Source of the DNA: Vermamoeba vermiformis
Lineage: Eukaryota; Tubulinea; Echinamoebida
Direction: 5' to 3'
Length of the DNA stretch: 64,000 bases
NCBI GenBank assembly: GCA_045837725.1
Contig: JBEWZL010000276.1
Span: 186,001-250,000 of the forward strand
The position numbers and the translations under genes were made by a program. Below the pieces are notes generated by a model, which was not told the DNA's origin, searched no databases, and worked only from the letters and a program-made list of their open reading frames with translations. Each line of letters begins with the position of its first letter. The first letter of the stretch is position 1. This document shows, piece after piece, positions 49,176 to 60,820 of the stretch.

Positions 49176-51127
49176 ATGGCCGATGCTAAATACGTTGTGG
49201 AATACGCTCGTTCGGCGAAGTCAGTGTGCAAGTCCACAACTTGCGAGGATAAAAATATTAACGACGGAGAACTGCGCCTTGGAAAGGTATTTATTTAAAT
49301 AAATAGCAATTACGATTTACAGTAAATGAAAATAATAATTAATTATTTCTAATTTTAATTAGCTGACAAACAGCAACCGTGCAGGCACAACAGCTTATAA
49401 TACAACAGAAAAAATGATGCCTAATTGGTACCATCCGAAATGTCAGTAATTGGATCCATTCCTTTATTTCCGTCAGCTGACATAGCGATTAGGCATGTTC
49501 GAAATGTTAAAAAAAGCGCAAAAATCGACCAAAATGTTATTCAGCGGCCAAGATTTTCATTTTGGTTGGGATCAGATCCAAGTCTGAAGACAAACAGCTC
49601 CTCCAAACAATGATGGACCAGTTAAAAATTGATAGAGATACGCCTAAGACTAAAAAACGACCGATTTCAGACGATAAAGTCAAGACACCGGCCAAGAGAC
49701 AAAAGACACACCATGAAAATAACAACCATTCGATTGTATTAGTGGAAGACAATTGGAGTCAAATTTTGTCTTTTGTGCCGAGCCACGACCTGTTTACCAA
49801 TGTGCTCTACGTATCTAAGACATTCTACAGGCTAGCAGCACAACAGATCTGTCAAAAGGGTCTCTTTTTTTCAACCAATTTTACAGCTGAACCGCCCAAG
49901 TGGCTGACCGATCTAACGAGCATTGAAATTGCCAATTGTCGCTCGGGACAAGGCATGCTCTCATCGCTGACCAATTTAACTTCGTACAAAGTCATGAACT
50001 CGACGAGCAATGTCGCGATGAGGAAGCACTTGCTACAATGCACCAAACTACGCGAGCTGTATATATCTTCGTGCACCATTGCCCGAGGCAAGCCAGACAT
50101 CACCACTATAGCTGCGAGCATTACTTCACTGACCACACTGAGTATCAACTGTTAGTACTTTGATCATTAAGCACGTGTACACTGTGACGTGTTGACACGC
50201 CGATCAATGCTGATCCTATCTTGTTTAGCCTCTCAGTCACTAGCACTGGGCGACTCTGTTCCGTTAAAGGAATGGACCAATACTTACGGTGCCTTGACAC
50301 ACTTGAAACGTCTCGATCTAGTCTACATGGGCGACTTTTTGTACAACAATCCAACAGACACTTGGACCAATTTAACGAACTTAGAGACACTTAGGATATG
50401 GAATCAAACGACACTCAATCAGCAGTGGCTCGATATGTTCGCGCGAATGACTGGTTTAAGACATTTGTTGCTAGATCTGGACTACGTTGTGCACGAGGGT
50501 CATATGCCCCGCGAAGCAATTGACTTGACGCCATTCACTAACTTGACCAAACTGACGCTGGTAAGACGATCTAATGAAGTGCTAGTGAGGCTAACATTTG
50601 GTCTCGAAGTGTGGAACAAGATCCGCTTGGCCCAAGGCTTGGCCAGTCAATCTTAAAGAAATTGATGTCAACCTCTTTGTCACTCACTTTCAAAGTGTCC
50701 CTAATAAGCACCTGTTTGAGCACGTCAAATTTTCTAATTTGGACATGTACACAATTCGACGGTTCAAAAATGATGGCGTGGTGCTGCCTAAAGGTACGAG
50801 CCCTATTAGTTACATTAATATAGCTAATAATATATCATTGTTCTAGGGTCAGTTAAGGTAATAAGTATTACAGAGAAAAACAAAGTATCGATGGATGAAA
50901 TTCTTGAGCTAGATCCAGAGTGCCTGGAGATAACAATTACGTCCGTTGATACTGATAGTGTTGATACATTAACGACCCTATTTGGTGATATGTCGCGCTT
51001 GCCAAAAAAGATTCGTCTCTATTTGCAGGATGGTTATAAAAGACCGAAGAAGAAATATGCCCAGGCTAAAGAAGCAATTGACCGGCTACTAGTACAATTG
51101 CAAGATAAAGCGCAGCTATTTTTCTAA
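49176..51127 (+). CDS. PARP-type zinc finger fused to F-box and LRRs
   Basis: ATG 49176 starts ADAKYVVEYARSAKSVCKS, ELRLGK, then NWYHPKC across introns at 49287-49362 and 49442-49492. The second intron rebuilds the Cys codon and continues MFEMLKKAQKSTKML and FHFGWDQIQ, as in a zf-PARP domain, which binds broken DNA ends. An in-frame TGA at 49585-49587 follows; in the +1 frame the domain continues EDKQLLQTMMDQL and then a Lys-rich linker. An F-box-like segment (VEDNWSQILSFVPSHDLF, NVLYVSKTFYRLA) leads into LRRs (LTDLTSIEIANC, LTSYKVMNS, LRELYISSC, LKRLDLVYMG, LETLRIWN). Introns at about 50155, 50561-50610 and 50794 keep the frame. The gene ends KAQLFF at 51127. The frame break may be a one-base sequence error. 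Ubiquitin-ligase targeting at DNA damage is speculative. Confidence 0.75.
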
Positions 51128-51304
51128 ATAAATGCGCCTTCACCAAGCTCAATAATAATCAACGTTATTCGAAATTCTCAGAGTTTCAAAATAACGAAAA
51201 AATCGTGCGAACAGTCCTGGTTGGTTTGAGAATTATTATGGACCACAGTAGTACCACATTTTTGTTTGTGTTGTAATTCATTTATTCCCACAACCACACA
51301 CATT

Positions 51305-53422
51305 ATGTCATTAGACTTGGCTCGTAAGAAGGTAAGCAAATTTACTTTGGGATAACCCTGCCTTTCAATGTTCCAGCTCGATAAAAAATCCCGATTTAAT
51401 TTAATTACATTATTAAAAATGCATTTATTTTATAGGAAGTGCATTACTATAAGTTCGCTCCGGATTGGACCTCACACTCAAATACAGATCAGTCAAAAAG
51501 CGTGCTATTGAATGCAACTCAGTTACATAGCTTTAAATTAAATATTCCCCATGAATTTCCAAACGAATTAGCAGCACTAATATTCAATGCGCTGGAAACA
51601 AAATCACATCTGACTTGCTTGTCAATCGTAGGAAACTTTCCTGCTGATAGCACTGATGGGCAGCCTGGATTTGCTGATTATTTTTGCAATTTTTTACTCG
51701 CAAGAGGCAATCAATTACAGAAAATTAAATTTCGAAGTACGATGATGAAGATCGAGGTGGTGCAGCACTTGGTTGATATTGCGGCGGACTTCTATGACCT
51801 CGCTACGCATATTAGCACTCAATGGAATGGCTTCTACAAACTATTCAAGCTCTTTATCGCCACCAATCTTAAAACTTTATTCAGCGTGGATTTCGAAAAG
51901 CAACTTGACAGAGCTACGTATAATGGATAGTTTACTATCATCGAATGATATATCTATATTGGCCGATGGCCTATCACAAAACACCTCGCTGACAAAGTTG
52001 GATCTATCGAAAAATCTTGTTGGTGACACGGGAGTGCTGGCACTTGCGACAGCTTTGGAATCGAGTTCTTCACTCACGTGGCTCAATCTATCATCAAATA
52101 AGATAGGAGACGACGGTGCCTTGTCATTGACATTCTTGTTGAAGAAAAACAAAGCGTTGAAACGATTGGACCTGACTGGCAACTTGATCACTCCCGCGGG
52201 TGTGCGTCACTTGGCACTCGCACTGAAATCGAACAAAGGCCTCGCTGAGCTATTTTTAGATTCGCCACATAAACACATCGACAATGGAGCCACAGCTCTC
52301 AGCTCATTAGTGAAGTGGTGTCAGTTCAATTCGTCGCTGAAACGACTCGTGCTGAATAACTTTCAAGTCGACAATTCTGTTGCCCTGCTCGATCTCATTG
52401 AAAAAAACACGTCAATTTCCGCACTCGAGCTGGAACGCATGAAAACAATCAATTTGTCGGCACTGGCGAAAGTACTGCGCAACAACAAAACACTGTTGTC
52501 ACTGAACTTGACCGGCTTTGAGGCCGATGAACATGCCCCCGATGATAACACGCACGAGGAATTTCTGCAATCTTTGGGCCAATCGAACTTGACACGTGTC
52601 AACCTGTCACACACTCGCTTGCACGATAAAGGCTGTGAAATTCTGGCCGCGGCACTGATGCACAACACACGACTGCAGGCATTGAACTTGGCGTGCAATA
52701 AGATTTCCAGCCGCGGAACATCAGCCCTCGCTCAATGCCTAGCTGTCAACAAGACCCTGCTAGAACTGGATCTGTCGGGTAATTCGAGGCAAAGCGATGA
52801 ATTCTTCACGGCGTTATTGGATCAGAATCAAACACTGACAGCATTGCACTTGCGAGAAGCAGAAATCAATGCAAACGGGTGCAAAATTCTCGCGAAGATT
52901 ATTGCCTCGCGACCGAACTTGCACGAGCTTGACATCCGCGGCAACTATCAAGTGCACGTGAATTTCAATAATGTTCCATTAGTCGTTGCGATGCAGCAGA
53001 ACGGATCTATAGTTAAATTACTAGGACTAGACAACAGTCCCGAAGAATTGAACCTGCTCGTTCATGCTGCCCCGCAACTGATGCGCGTGATTCCAAAGAG
53101 CAATGTTAACATGCATCAACTCCCACAGAGCAGCATTCAACGCACTTGGCTCGCTAGGAACAGATTCAAAGCTCAAATAAGCGCACTTAGGGCAGCACAA
53201 GTAGTGCTGTTAGCTCCAGACCGAGGTGATTTGAAGTGCTTGCCGACGGAAATACTCGAGCTGATATTTGGAGCCGTGGCAGGACACGCCTCAATGGCCA
53301 ATGATTTCTTGGTCACTTTTGCAAAACAACGTGAACGATTGAAATATGAACGAGAACTGGCCAACAAAGTGGACTTTCTTCGCGGCTACTTGCAGTACTT
53401 GCACAGCACGAGAAATCGATGA
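51305..53422 (+). CDS. Ribonuclease-inhibitor-type LRR protein with C-terminal F-box-like segment
   Basis: A short first exon (MSLDLARKK from 51305) is followed by an exon from 51436. A frame change near 51740 is explained by a 79-nt GTACGA..TTAG intron at 51737-51815 that keeps the frame. Regular 28-residue RI-type repeats follow: LTKLDLSKNLVGDTGVLALA, LTWLNLSSNKIGDDGALSL, LKRLDLTGNLITPAGVRHLA, LQALNLACNKISSRGTSALA and LLELDLSGN. The end has CLPTEILELIFGAVAGHAS, F-box-like, as in the gene at 46838. Such proteins can serve as SCF substrate receptors. A palindrome copy at 52589-52602 lies in the coding sequence (LTRVN). Confidence 0.8.
52589..52602. repeat. TTGACACGTGTCAA palindrome copy
   Basis: Perfect 14-bp palindrome inside an LRR exon. 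Confidence 0.6.
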
Positions 53423-53477
53423 CACAGCGTGGCATTGACATTCCTATTCACATTTATTGTACACGTGCAAGTCACTT

Positions 53478-54528
53478 CTATTTCTTGCACCGTTGGCACG
53501 AGAGCTGAGTGCCCGCGAGATACACATCGCTGTGCACGAGTGAGGTGCGGCATTTGTAGCACGCGAAACACTTGGCGTGGTAGTGATTGCCATTGGCTTC
53601 CATACTGCAATAAAAATGTCAACATGGCTCATCACTTCATATCAACTGGACGTACCAATCACCCACGAGATGATCGCGACAGGCGTGACACACAGGCTTG
53701 CTCTTCACTTGCGTCTCAGTGCCGCACGACGAACACAACAACTGACCGTTCAATTGAATGTAGCGCGATGTTGACATGTTCACGTGACACCTGTCAACCA
53801 GACATTAGATATTACTTAAATAGGCATAATAAACTTGTGCGTACTTGGCACAGTTGAAACAATCACCGTGAAATTTCAATCCACCAGCAGCTTGAATTAA
53901 TTGGCCGGAAGTGATTGACCTGTGACACGCGTGACATTGTTGATATTGAATGCTATTAGAGGGTGACGCCGCTGGTCTGTTAGGCGACGTTGTAACAGTA
54001 GGTGCGGGCCTGACTGGTGACGTCTTAGTTGTAGGACTACGAGCAGCTATAGTGCTGGGCTTAGTGACTGTATTTATAGGGGTGCGAGGGGGTGTAGCAA
54101 CAACAGAAGTGTTAGATTTGGGTGCTAGTGGTGTTGTAGGGGCTGAAGCCTTATGAAAAGGACTATTTTTAACTGGTGATATTCTTTCATTCACAACCGT
54201 GCCATTTGATTTCAATGGTGAAGGACGTGTGCTGTTAGAGAAGTCAGATTCAGGTCAAATCCGAAATTTTTAATCTTTAACTTACGGAGACTTTTGATTT
54301 GTAATATTTTCATTTCCTGTAGTTCTTGCGGGTGAGTTTTGATGCCTTCGAAAGGTAATATTCTGAGGAGGAACTGATCGACAAAACAATTAGCCTTATC
54401 ACGCCTTTGTATTATTGATTTGTAGCGTTGTTTTACCATAAAATGTGGAATTAAATGAAACAAACATAACACGTGTTGTATAATTGCTTATTTAACAATG
54501 TTTTACCTGAGAATTTGGCACGGTTCAT
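53478..54528 (-). CDS. LIM-domain protein with Ser/Thr/Pro-rich N terminus
   Basis: A 22-base first exon (ATG 54528, MNRAKFS) splices in frame to an exon at about 54286-54390 (PPQNITFRRHQNSP). A Ser/Thr/Pro-rich exon comes next (SPVRPAPTVTTSPNRPA). The C terminus holds two LIM-type zinc modules: CHACHRSITSGQ, FHGDCFNCAKCHVNM, LLCSSC, then CHACRDHLVG, YHAKCFACYKCRTSL and SCQRCKK at the end. The likely role is an adaptor at the actin cytoskeleton or adhesion sites, as for paxillin-like proteins. The gene is convergent with the LRR gene, with about 55 bp between their stops. Confidence 0.85.
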
Positions 54529-54876
54529 TTTGATTTTTTTAACGGCTAGTTTGTTTATGACTTTATGAAGCTCGATTGACTGCAACAACCCGATTAAATA
54601 ATAGGTAATAATAAAATATACGGCAAATTACGAGATAATTTCTCCCGCATTTTTTGTGTACGCGTTCCTTGAAGGAAACACTGGATTCCGATCCGTAAAT
54701 ACGCAGCGGAGCGCTAATTCATTCGTCTGGTTCGTTGGTGAGCTGTAAAGATTGGGTAATTATCACTCATGCCTGGCTTCTTTTGTACAATTCTTGACAT
54801 TGTCAGAAGAACAGATCTGTCAATGCTCGGTAAGAAAACAGTGTTCACGTGTATCTTGGTTGTTTTTATTGCGCTT
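54529..54876. other. Intergenic
   Basis: About 350 bp between the LIM start and the PELP1 stop, both minus strand. No feature was recognised. Confidence 0.5.
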
Positions 54877-57796
54877 TTAATCTGACAGATCCGCATCTGC
54901 ATCCGAGTCATCAGGACCGTCATCTAAAACAATGTCAGGCACGTCATCATTATCATTGCTAATTTGTTTTGTTGTCACTGAAGTGCTCGTTGTTGTAGCA
55001 GTGTTGACACGTGTCACGCTCGCTGTGGTCACGCTGGTTTGGACCGTGCTCTGTGCCTTGTCAATAGAGATCGAGGCCACGACTTCTTTGGTCTTGATTG
55101 CAGGACTCGACTTCTCTTTAGTCGCGAGGTCGGCCTTGCTTGGTGTTGCCTTCGAGGCCGGGCTCTTGTTGTTGGAACCAAAGCCTCCGAATGTGAATGA
55201 CGGGAGCTGTGCTGATCGTGCCAAGTCCTCGCCGTCAGCAAGATATCCTGTGCACGTGTCAGTCAATCATTCAGTGCCGAATGACAGGGTACTTACCACT
55301 AGGGTCGCGCTGCAGAGTGGGCTTGGGCACGAGAGGAGCGACAGGTGTCAAATCTTGTTCGACTTGCATCTCTTCATCGCTGTCCTCCTCGCTCTCGTTC
55401 ATCGCACGAGGCACGTCAAAAGGATCAGTCATCAACACTTGATCGTGGACTGAGGTCAAGTTGAGGTGTTCGCTCGCGGGAAGGACTGGTGGTGGCAGTG
55501 GAGCGACACGAGGATTGGTCAGACCGTCGATGATTTGCATGGCATATTGACAGTAGTTTTGTACCTGCACGAGACGTAAGACTTACTATCTCATCAATGC
55601 TTGTGATACTTACACTGAAGTTGGCGTCGTTGAGACCGTGCTGGATGAATCGCAAGGCGTACGGCAAGATTGAAGGCTGAGTGGCCTGTGGTGCGATGAC
55701 AGCACCTATCACCACACGATAGAAGGCCAAGCGCAACGGAGCGCTTGAAGCGAAGAACTGTTTGACGGTCTGACTGTGGCCGAGCAGCTGCATGCCGAGT
55801 GTGATGATGGCTTGATCGAGCACCACGCGCTGATCACCCAAATAACTGCCACACTCGCGCATCATGAGTTCGAGTGCTGACAGCGCTGCTTGTCTGACTC
55901 TGAGCGGCACTGAACGAATGAGTGTCACGTCGTGGCGCTGATCGATCACGAGTGTGATTTGTTCCGCGGTCTTGGTTTGCTTTTGTTTCTTCTTCTTCTC
56001 AGCACGTGCACCTTCATTCAAGCTGACGACATTGCCCATCTTGATGGACTGATTCTTGAACTGAATGTCGTTCAACAAATGCGGAATAACTCGCTTGCAC
56101 AGTGTCGTGGCCAAGGTGGGGCCAAACAACACCAACAGATTGCTCAACAGCTCGTATTGTCTCACGCGCAGTGATGTGCCGTGGAGTGGCGCACAGCTGT
56201 ATTAATAAATGATCATTTAGTTGCAGTGCCGCTAGTGTTCATCACTTGCCTTCGCTGCTTGCCGCGCTGTAGACCTTGAATCACGAGCTCAGAGATGATT
56301 TCCAAATATGGTGAAATGACAAACTTGAGGCTGCAAACACAACGATTCAGTCGCTAGTTATTATTAACATTTTCTATTATAGGACGTACTTAATTAAGCA
56401 GGAGCTAATGAATTCAAAGCCAATCAGATGGAATGTTGAAATAGCACGTGCAATGTCCAATTGTGTGAAGAAATTGTCGCCGCTCGGTGTCTAAATATAG
56501 ACGTTAGCCTAATATGGTCATAGTCTACTATAACCCTCATGATCATACCAGCACGCTGCCGTCAATGGAGAACACGCGCAACATCAAATTGAAGACGCGT
56601 CTGAGCGGCAGTTCCACTTCAAATGTGTACTTGTTGGCGCACATCAGTTCAATCACGCGCACTGCACCGCGCACTCGTCGCTCGTAGATCTCAATGTCAA
56701 GCATCCTGGACTCAGCATCTGTCTTCATACGGCCTGTGCGATAGTCAGTGAGACCTACTAGCATATACACAATGTCATATAGTCACGCACCGTATTGTTC
56801 TTGATGATCGACGTCTTCAAGTCCGTTGTACACCGTGTCTAACACCACGTGCACTTGTTCAATCAGCTGCGTCATGAGAGTCTTCCAGGTCTCTTCATTC
56901 TCAGGCAATAATGACAGAGACAATGCTATTTGCTATAATAGGCATAATATTAGTATTATTCTTATTTGGTTAGAGCTGACTTACAGTTAGACACTCTTCG
57001 TCTTGGTGCTCTAACAGACCCAAAAATGTTTGTTGTAATGTCTTTCTAAGAGGTTTAGCGTTCATAGAAATATGAGGGATAAATGAGGCCAATGAGACAA
57101 ACACTTGGCGCTGAGAAGAATAATGTTAGTTGGTGGATCCGATCAGCAAAAAAAAGTTGAAAATATTTGTAAATGATGATCTTGTGCTTACTCTGTTAGG
57201 ATATGTCTCCAATGATACTAATAATGCCTGAATAAATTTGCCAAGATGATTCTTGTGTATTTCTCTTCGCAGATCTGAAAACTCTAAGCTTCTCAATATA
57301 AACGTCGTTGCTGCGACTACTGCGGAATCAAACACTGAAGATACATCATTTTGCTAGGAAAAATAACAATCAGTAAAAATGGCGTTACTGAATCCGATCG
57401 GATTGCGATCTGGATCTAGAAATCAAAAATAAATTAACAAAAAATCGCCAAGCTTACCTTAACTACTTCCAATAATTCAGAGGCCCAAAAATCAAAATGA
57501 GATGTAAATATATCATGTGTAGAAATTGCTAGGGTCTCGTGCAAGAGAACGAATCCGGTTGACTTGAGCTGATCTTGTTTAGAGTTCAATAAGGAGTTGA
57601 TGGCTGCAATCCACTTCTTAAATATATTTTGAGACTGCTTCGCGGTCTTGGACAACTCATCTTCGCTGTCACGCACGCATCCAGTCAACAGTCGGTGTTC
57701 TTGGAGCAGATCGAGCACTGTAGGGAGCTTCTTGACTACGAGCACTTCGTTTGATACGATATCGTTAATAATACTCTTCAATAACTGGGCCTCCAT
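54877..57796 (-). CDS. PELP1: PELP1/RIX1-like ribosome-biogenesis protein
   Basis: The RIX1/PELP1 protein scaffolds the nucleolar complex that processes ITS2 and releases pre-60S particles. About nine exons run from ATG 57796 (MEAQLLKSIINDIVSNEVLV). The N-terminal RIX1-type helical repeats include FKKWIAAINSLLNSKQDQLK, GFVLLHETLAIST, FWASELLEVVK and AATTFILRSLEFSDLRREIH. The middle continues as alpha-solenoid (VRQYELLSNLLVLFGPTLA, VRQAALSALELMMRECG). The C terminus is acidic with EESEEDSDEEMQVEQD and DDGPDDSDADADLSD, as in PELP1. Family call is by helical pattern and acidic tail. A palindrome copy at 55005-55016 encodes VTRVN in this tail. Confidence 0.75.
55005..55016. repeat. TGACACGTGTCA palindrome copy
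   Basis: Perfect 12-bp palindrome in the last PELP1 exon. Confidence 0.6.
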
Positions 57797-58039
57797 GTTT
57801 ACCGGATCTGTTTGGAATAAAAATATGATTTTATTTCCCGTGCTAAATTTATCACAACGCCATCAACACTAATTATATATAGCAGTATTAAATAATACAC
57901 TGTATATCTTATGGAACGAGGTGCGTTTAGTGACACTTTTGCTATTCTCCGTAGCGATCCGAATCGATTTGATTTTCAAAGAGCAATTTAATTATAAATA
58001 ATTTGTATAAATATAATGTAGTATTAATATGTATTTGCA

Positions 58040-59305
58040 ATGATAGGAAACAGTAATAATTCGGATGCTGAAAATCAACCACGGCAAGGCATTTCATTAC
58101 TAGGCCGTACTCTGTTAGCCACAATAATCACTCGTGCACTACTGGAGCGCGATCATGATTTAGCACGAGAATTTTTTTCAATCCGCGAAGGAGGTGAGGA
58201 TGAAAATGAAGACGAAGAGGAGGACGAAGAAAATCCGCACCAAACGCTGTTTGTTCGACGAATTAGAGCCACAGAGGTCCGTGCATAATTGCAATATACT
58301 AATTTTTATTTATACCGGCCGTTGCTACTGTACAACCGAGGCTAAGATTTAAATTTGATAGGAATCGAACGAAGATCAGGACGACGATTCAGAAGAGAGC
58401 GATGAGGGCTATCCATCCGAGCTAGATTATGACTGTGGTGCGTATATATTACACGCGTACACTATACTTCGTTAGGCCTGATTAACACTCTGGTTTTCTC
58501 GTCAGATCTCAGCGACATAGCATTAGCAACGTACGGACAAATAGGAAATCGAATATATCAATCACTATCGCGAGGTCAGTACATAATTGCAATACATTGC
58601 CTGTAATAAGTGCTGAATTCGTATTTAATTCAGAAAAATTGTTATCCTCGCCCTTTCCCCTCAAACAGCTGCCTGAAAAACTGCTTGAATTCTTTTTAAT
58701 TAACATCACGTGCCAAGAGAATACCAATTTTGTAAATATCAATCGATTTATGGCCTGCTTACCGAGTTTAGACGAGTTACGAGTAAGTCGATAGCGGATC
58801 CTGTTTGGAACTAGTTCAAAACCGATGCTAACCGGCCAACAGGAGTTTGTGCAGCTGAAGACACGTCCTAGTGTTAAAGAAGTCATATTGATGCGCTTAG
58901 TACTCGATTTCTACGACATGTACACTGCTCTCTTTGATCGCCCGCCACACAAGGTAAATACTGATTAGTTTTGGCTTGGTGATCTCTGACTAATCTGTAT
59001 TTAGGAGTATACCTTCAAAGTACTGCCACTTTTGATCAGCTTCTACTCAAATATCTCAGATTTAACGTTTAAATCGATGAGAATTGAATTTCGAAAATTA
59101 TTGGTCAGATCCAAAGCTGGTAAGTTCATAAAATAGCAGAGTGCTCGAAGTAATACTAAATTAATGTACGTCGATAGATACGTCTCTGAAGAAAATATTT
59201 TGGCAATTACCAGATAAGAAAGCATATTTAACAAAATATAGAAATATTCAACGAGATCTGACCAATCTGAACGAGGGTATCGCCCCCAATTCCTTCATTG
59301 TATAG
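58040..59305 (+). CDS. Unrecognised acidic protein
   Basis: About six exons join in frame from ATG 58040 (MIGNSNNSDAENQPRQGISL) to APNSFIV at 59305. The first part has a short helical segment (LLGRTLLATIITRALLERDH), then long acidic runs (EDENEDEEEDEENP, EDQDDDSEESDEG). The second half is a helical region (LPEKLLEFFLINITCQ, VKEVILMRLVLDFYDMY, MRIEFRKLLVRSK, IFWQLPDKKAYLTKYR). No signal peptide or membrane span is visible. I do not recognise it; the acidic runs suggest a nuclear or chaperone-like protein. It is divergent from PELP1, about 240 bp away. Confidence 0.65.
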
Positions 59306-59602
59306 GCACCACACCTACTTGTAAATAAATACCAGCGAATCAGCTATTGCGAGACGTGCACGTCCTGGACTTGGATGCGACGAAGAAACCCACATCCAAC
59401 AATAGCACGCGAAACATAACAAGGAGATGCGTGCTCGAGCTCTGCGTATGATTGGGAATGACAGCTGAAACTTCTCCGAGAGAATTTGACCGCGCAGCTA
59501 CTAGCCGTTACAAAGTTTTTGTTTTTCCCGCGCTCGAATTTTTAAATAATTTGAAAGCAAAACTGATTCAGTAGAGTTTTTTCAGCCACACGTAATACCA
59601 CG

Positions 59603-59932
59603 ATGCCACAAACTAACATTATTTATTCTGACAAATATAACGACGAGGTATATGAATACAGGTAAGCTAGTTGACCAAGTGTGTTGTTGAAAACAGATTG
59701 GAATCTGAATGCGCTTTTATTTAGACACGTAATTCTGCCACAAGAACTCGCAAAGAAATTGCCCAAGAACAGATTACTGTCAGAAGAAGAGTGGCGAGGC
59801 CTCGGCGTGCAGCAATCTCGTGGTTGGGTGCATTACGCCGTGCACAAACCTGAGCCCCACATCTTGCTCTTCAGAAGACCCGTTGAAATTGGCATTCAAC
59901 AAGCAAGATTACAACAACAACAATCATCGTAA
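59603..59932 (+). CDS. CKS1: Cyclin-dependent kinase regulatory subunit CKS1
   Basis: Two exons (59603-59662 and about 59725-59932) give a protein of about 88 residues. The sequence follows the family closely: [40 protein letters not shown] and [16 protein letters not shown] binds CDK1 and reads phospho-Thr sites on its substrates. The anion-pocket residues and the HxPEPH hinge region used for strand exchange are present. The C terminus adds a Gln-rich tail. The segment before it (59306-59602) shows no gene. Confidence 0.97.
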
Positions 59933-60066
59933 ATTAAATTGTGTATTCGTTAAGTCGAACGCTCAATATGTACAAATGTAAAATTTATTTTTTTGCCTCC
60001 AAAGATCGATCTATTTTTGTTTGGTTTTAAATATTTACAACACTACTATTTACATAAAGCACTCGT

Positions 60067-60820
60067 TTAACTAATACGGAAGGTCAGGTTAATACGTGGT
60101 TCGGTCACTTTGGGCTGTTTGGGCACGGCATGCTTGTAATACTTCTGCGTGATGCCATCCATCACGACCAAATTGCCCGAGGTTAAGTTAAATTCATATT
60201 TTTCTTCGTTCTGTCTATGTTTTATAACGAACTTGCGCGTGGCGCCAAGCGATAGTGATGCAATCACTCCCTTGCCCTTAAATTTAATTATTTAACAACG
60301 GATCTACTAATAATTTTTTAAAAGAGGAATTAAATACCTTCGGAATTGCCTCTCGATCAGCGTGGAAGCCAATGTAGTCATTTCCGTTTCGGTAAAGGTT
60401 AAATAACAAATAGTCGAACTTGCAATTCAATAATTTCTCTAATCTAGTTTTAATTTCTTTTATATCTTCTCTCCATGGCGTCGCTTTTGTTTTTAAATAA
60501 ACATCCGCGTCGACACCATTTTCACTCATCCAGCACTGCATTCGCGGTGACTTTAGCACCTTGCCATACATTTTTATGTCAGATTGCTGCCAAGTTAATT
60601 CGTTGTACAATTTATCAAACAAAGTTTGAGCTTCTTCTTTGCTCAAAAAGTTATCATCATATCGGAATACACCTCCTGCTTTTAGATTGATCGTTGTAAA
60701 CGGATCCACTTCCTTTTTTTCTTCACTTTCTCCAGATTCGGCCTTCACTTTCTTTAGTGGTCGCTCATCAACATTATTATCATCCTCTCTTAATCTCTTA
60801 ACTTGATTTGTGTTGTTCAT
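60067..60820 (-). CDS. AlkB-like 2-oxoglutarate dioxygenase (ALKBH2/3 type)
   Basis: Two exons (about 60355-60820 and 60067-60280) encode a dioxygenase that would remove alkyl groups from DNA or RNA bases. Iron ligands are seen as HAD (GFHADRE) and a distal His in KYYKHAVPK. The 2-oxoglutarate Arg lies in EPRINLTFR. The substrate-side SPRMQCWMSENG resembles the P-R-x-x-x-W/Y loop of ALKBH2/3. A Lys/Arg-rich nuclear-localisation-like start (LREDDNNVDERPLKKVK) precedes the domain. ATG 60820 is the first Met codon in the frame. Confidence 0.88.

Noticed and set aside
51737-51815. Apparent frameshift in the second LRR gene
   Set aside because: A 79-nt intron with GTACGA donor and TTAG acceptor restores the frame exactly, so no frame break is needed.
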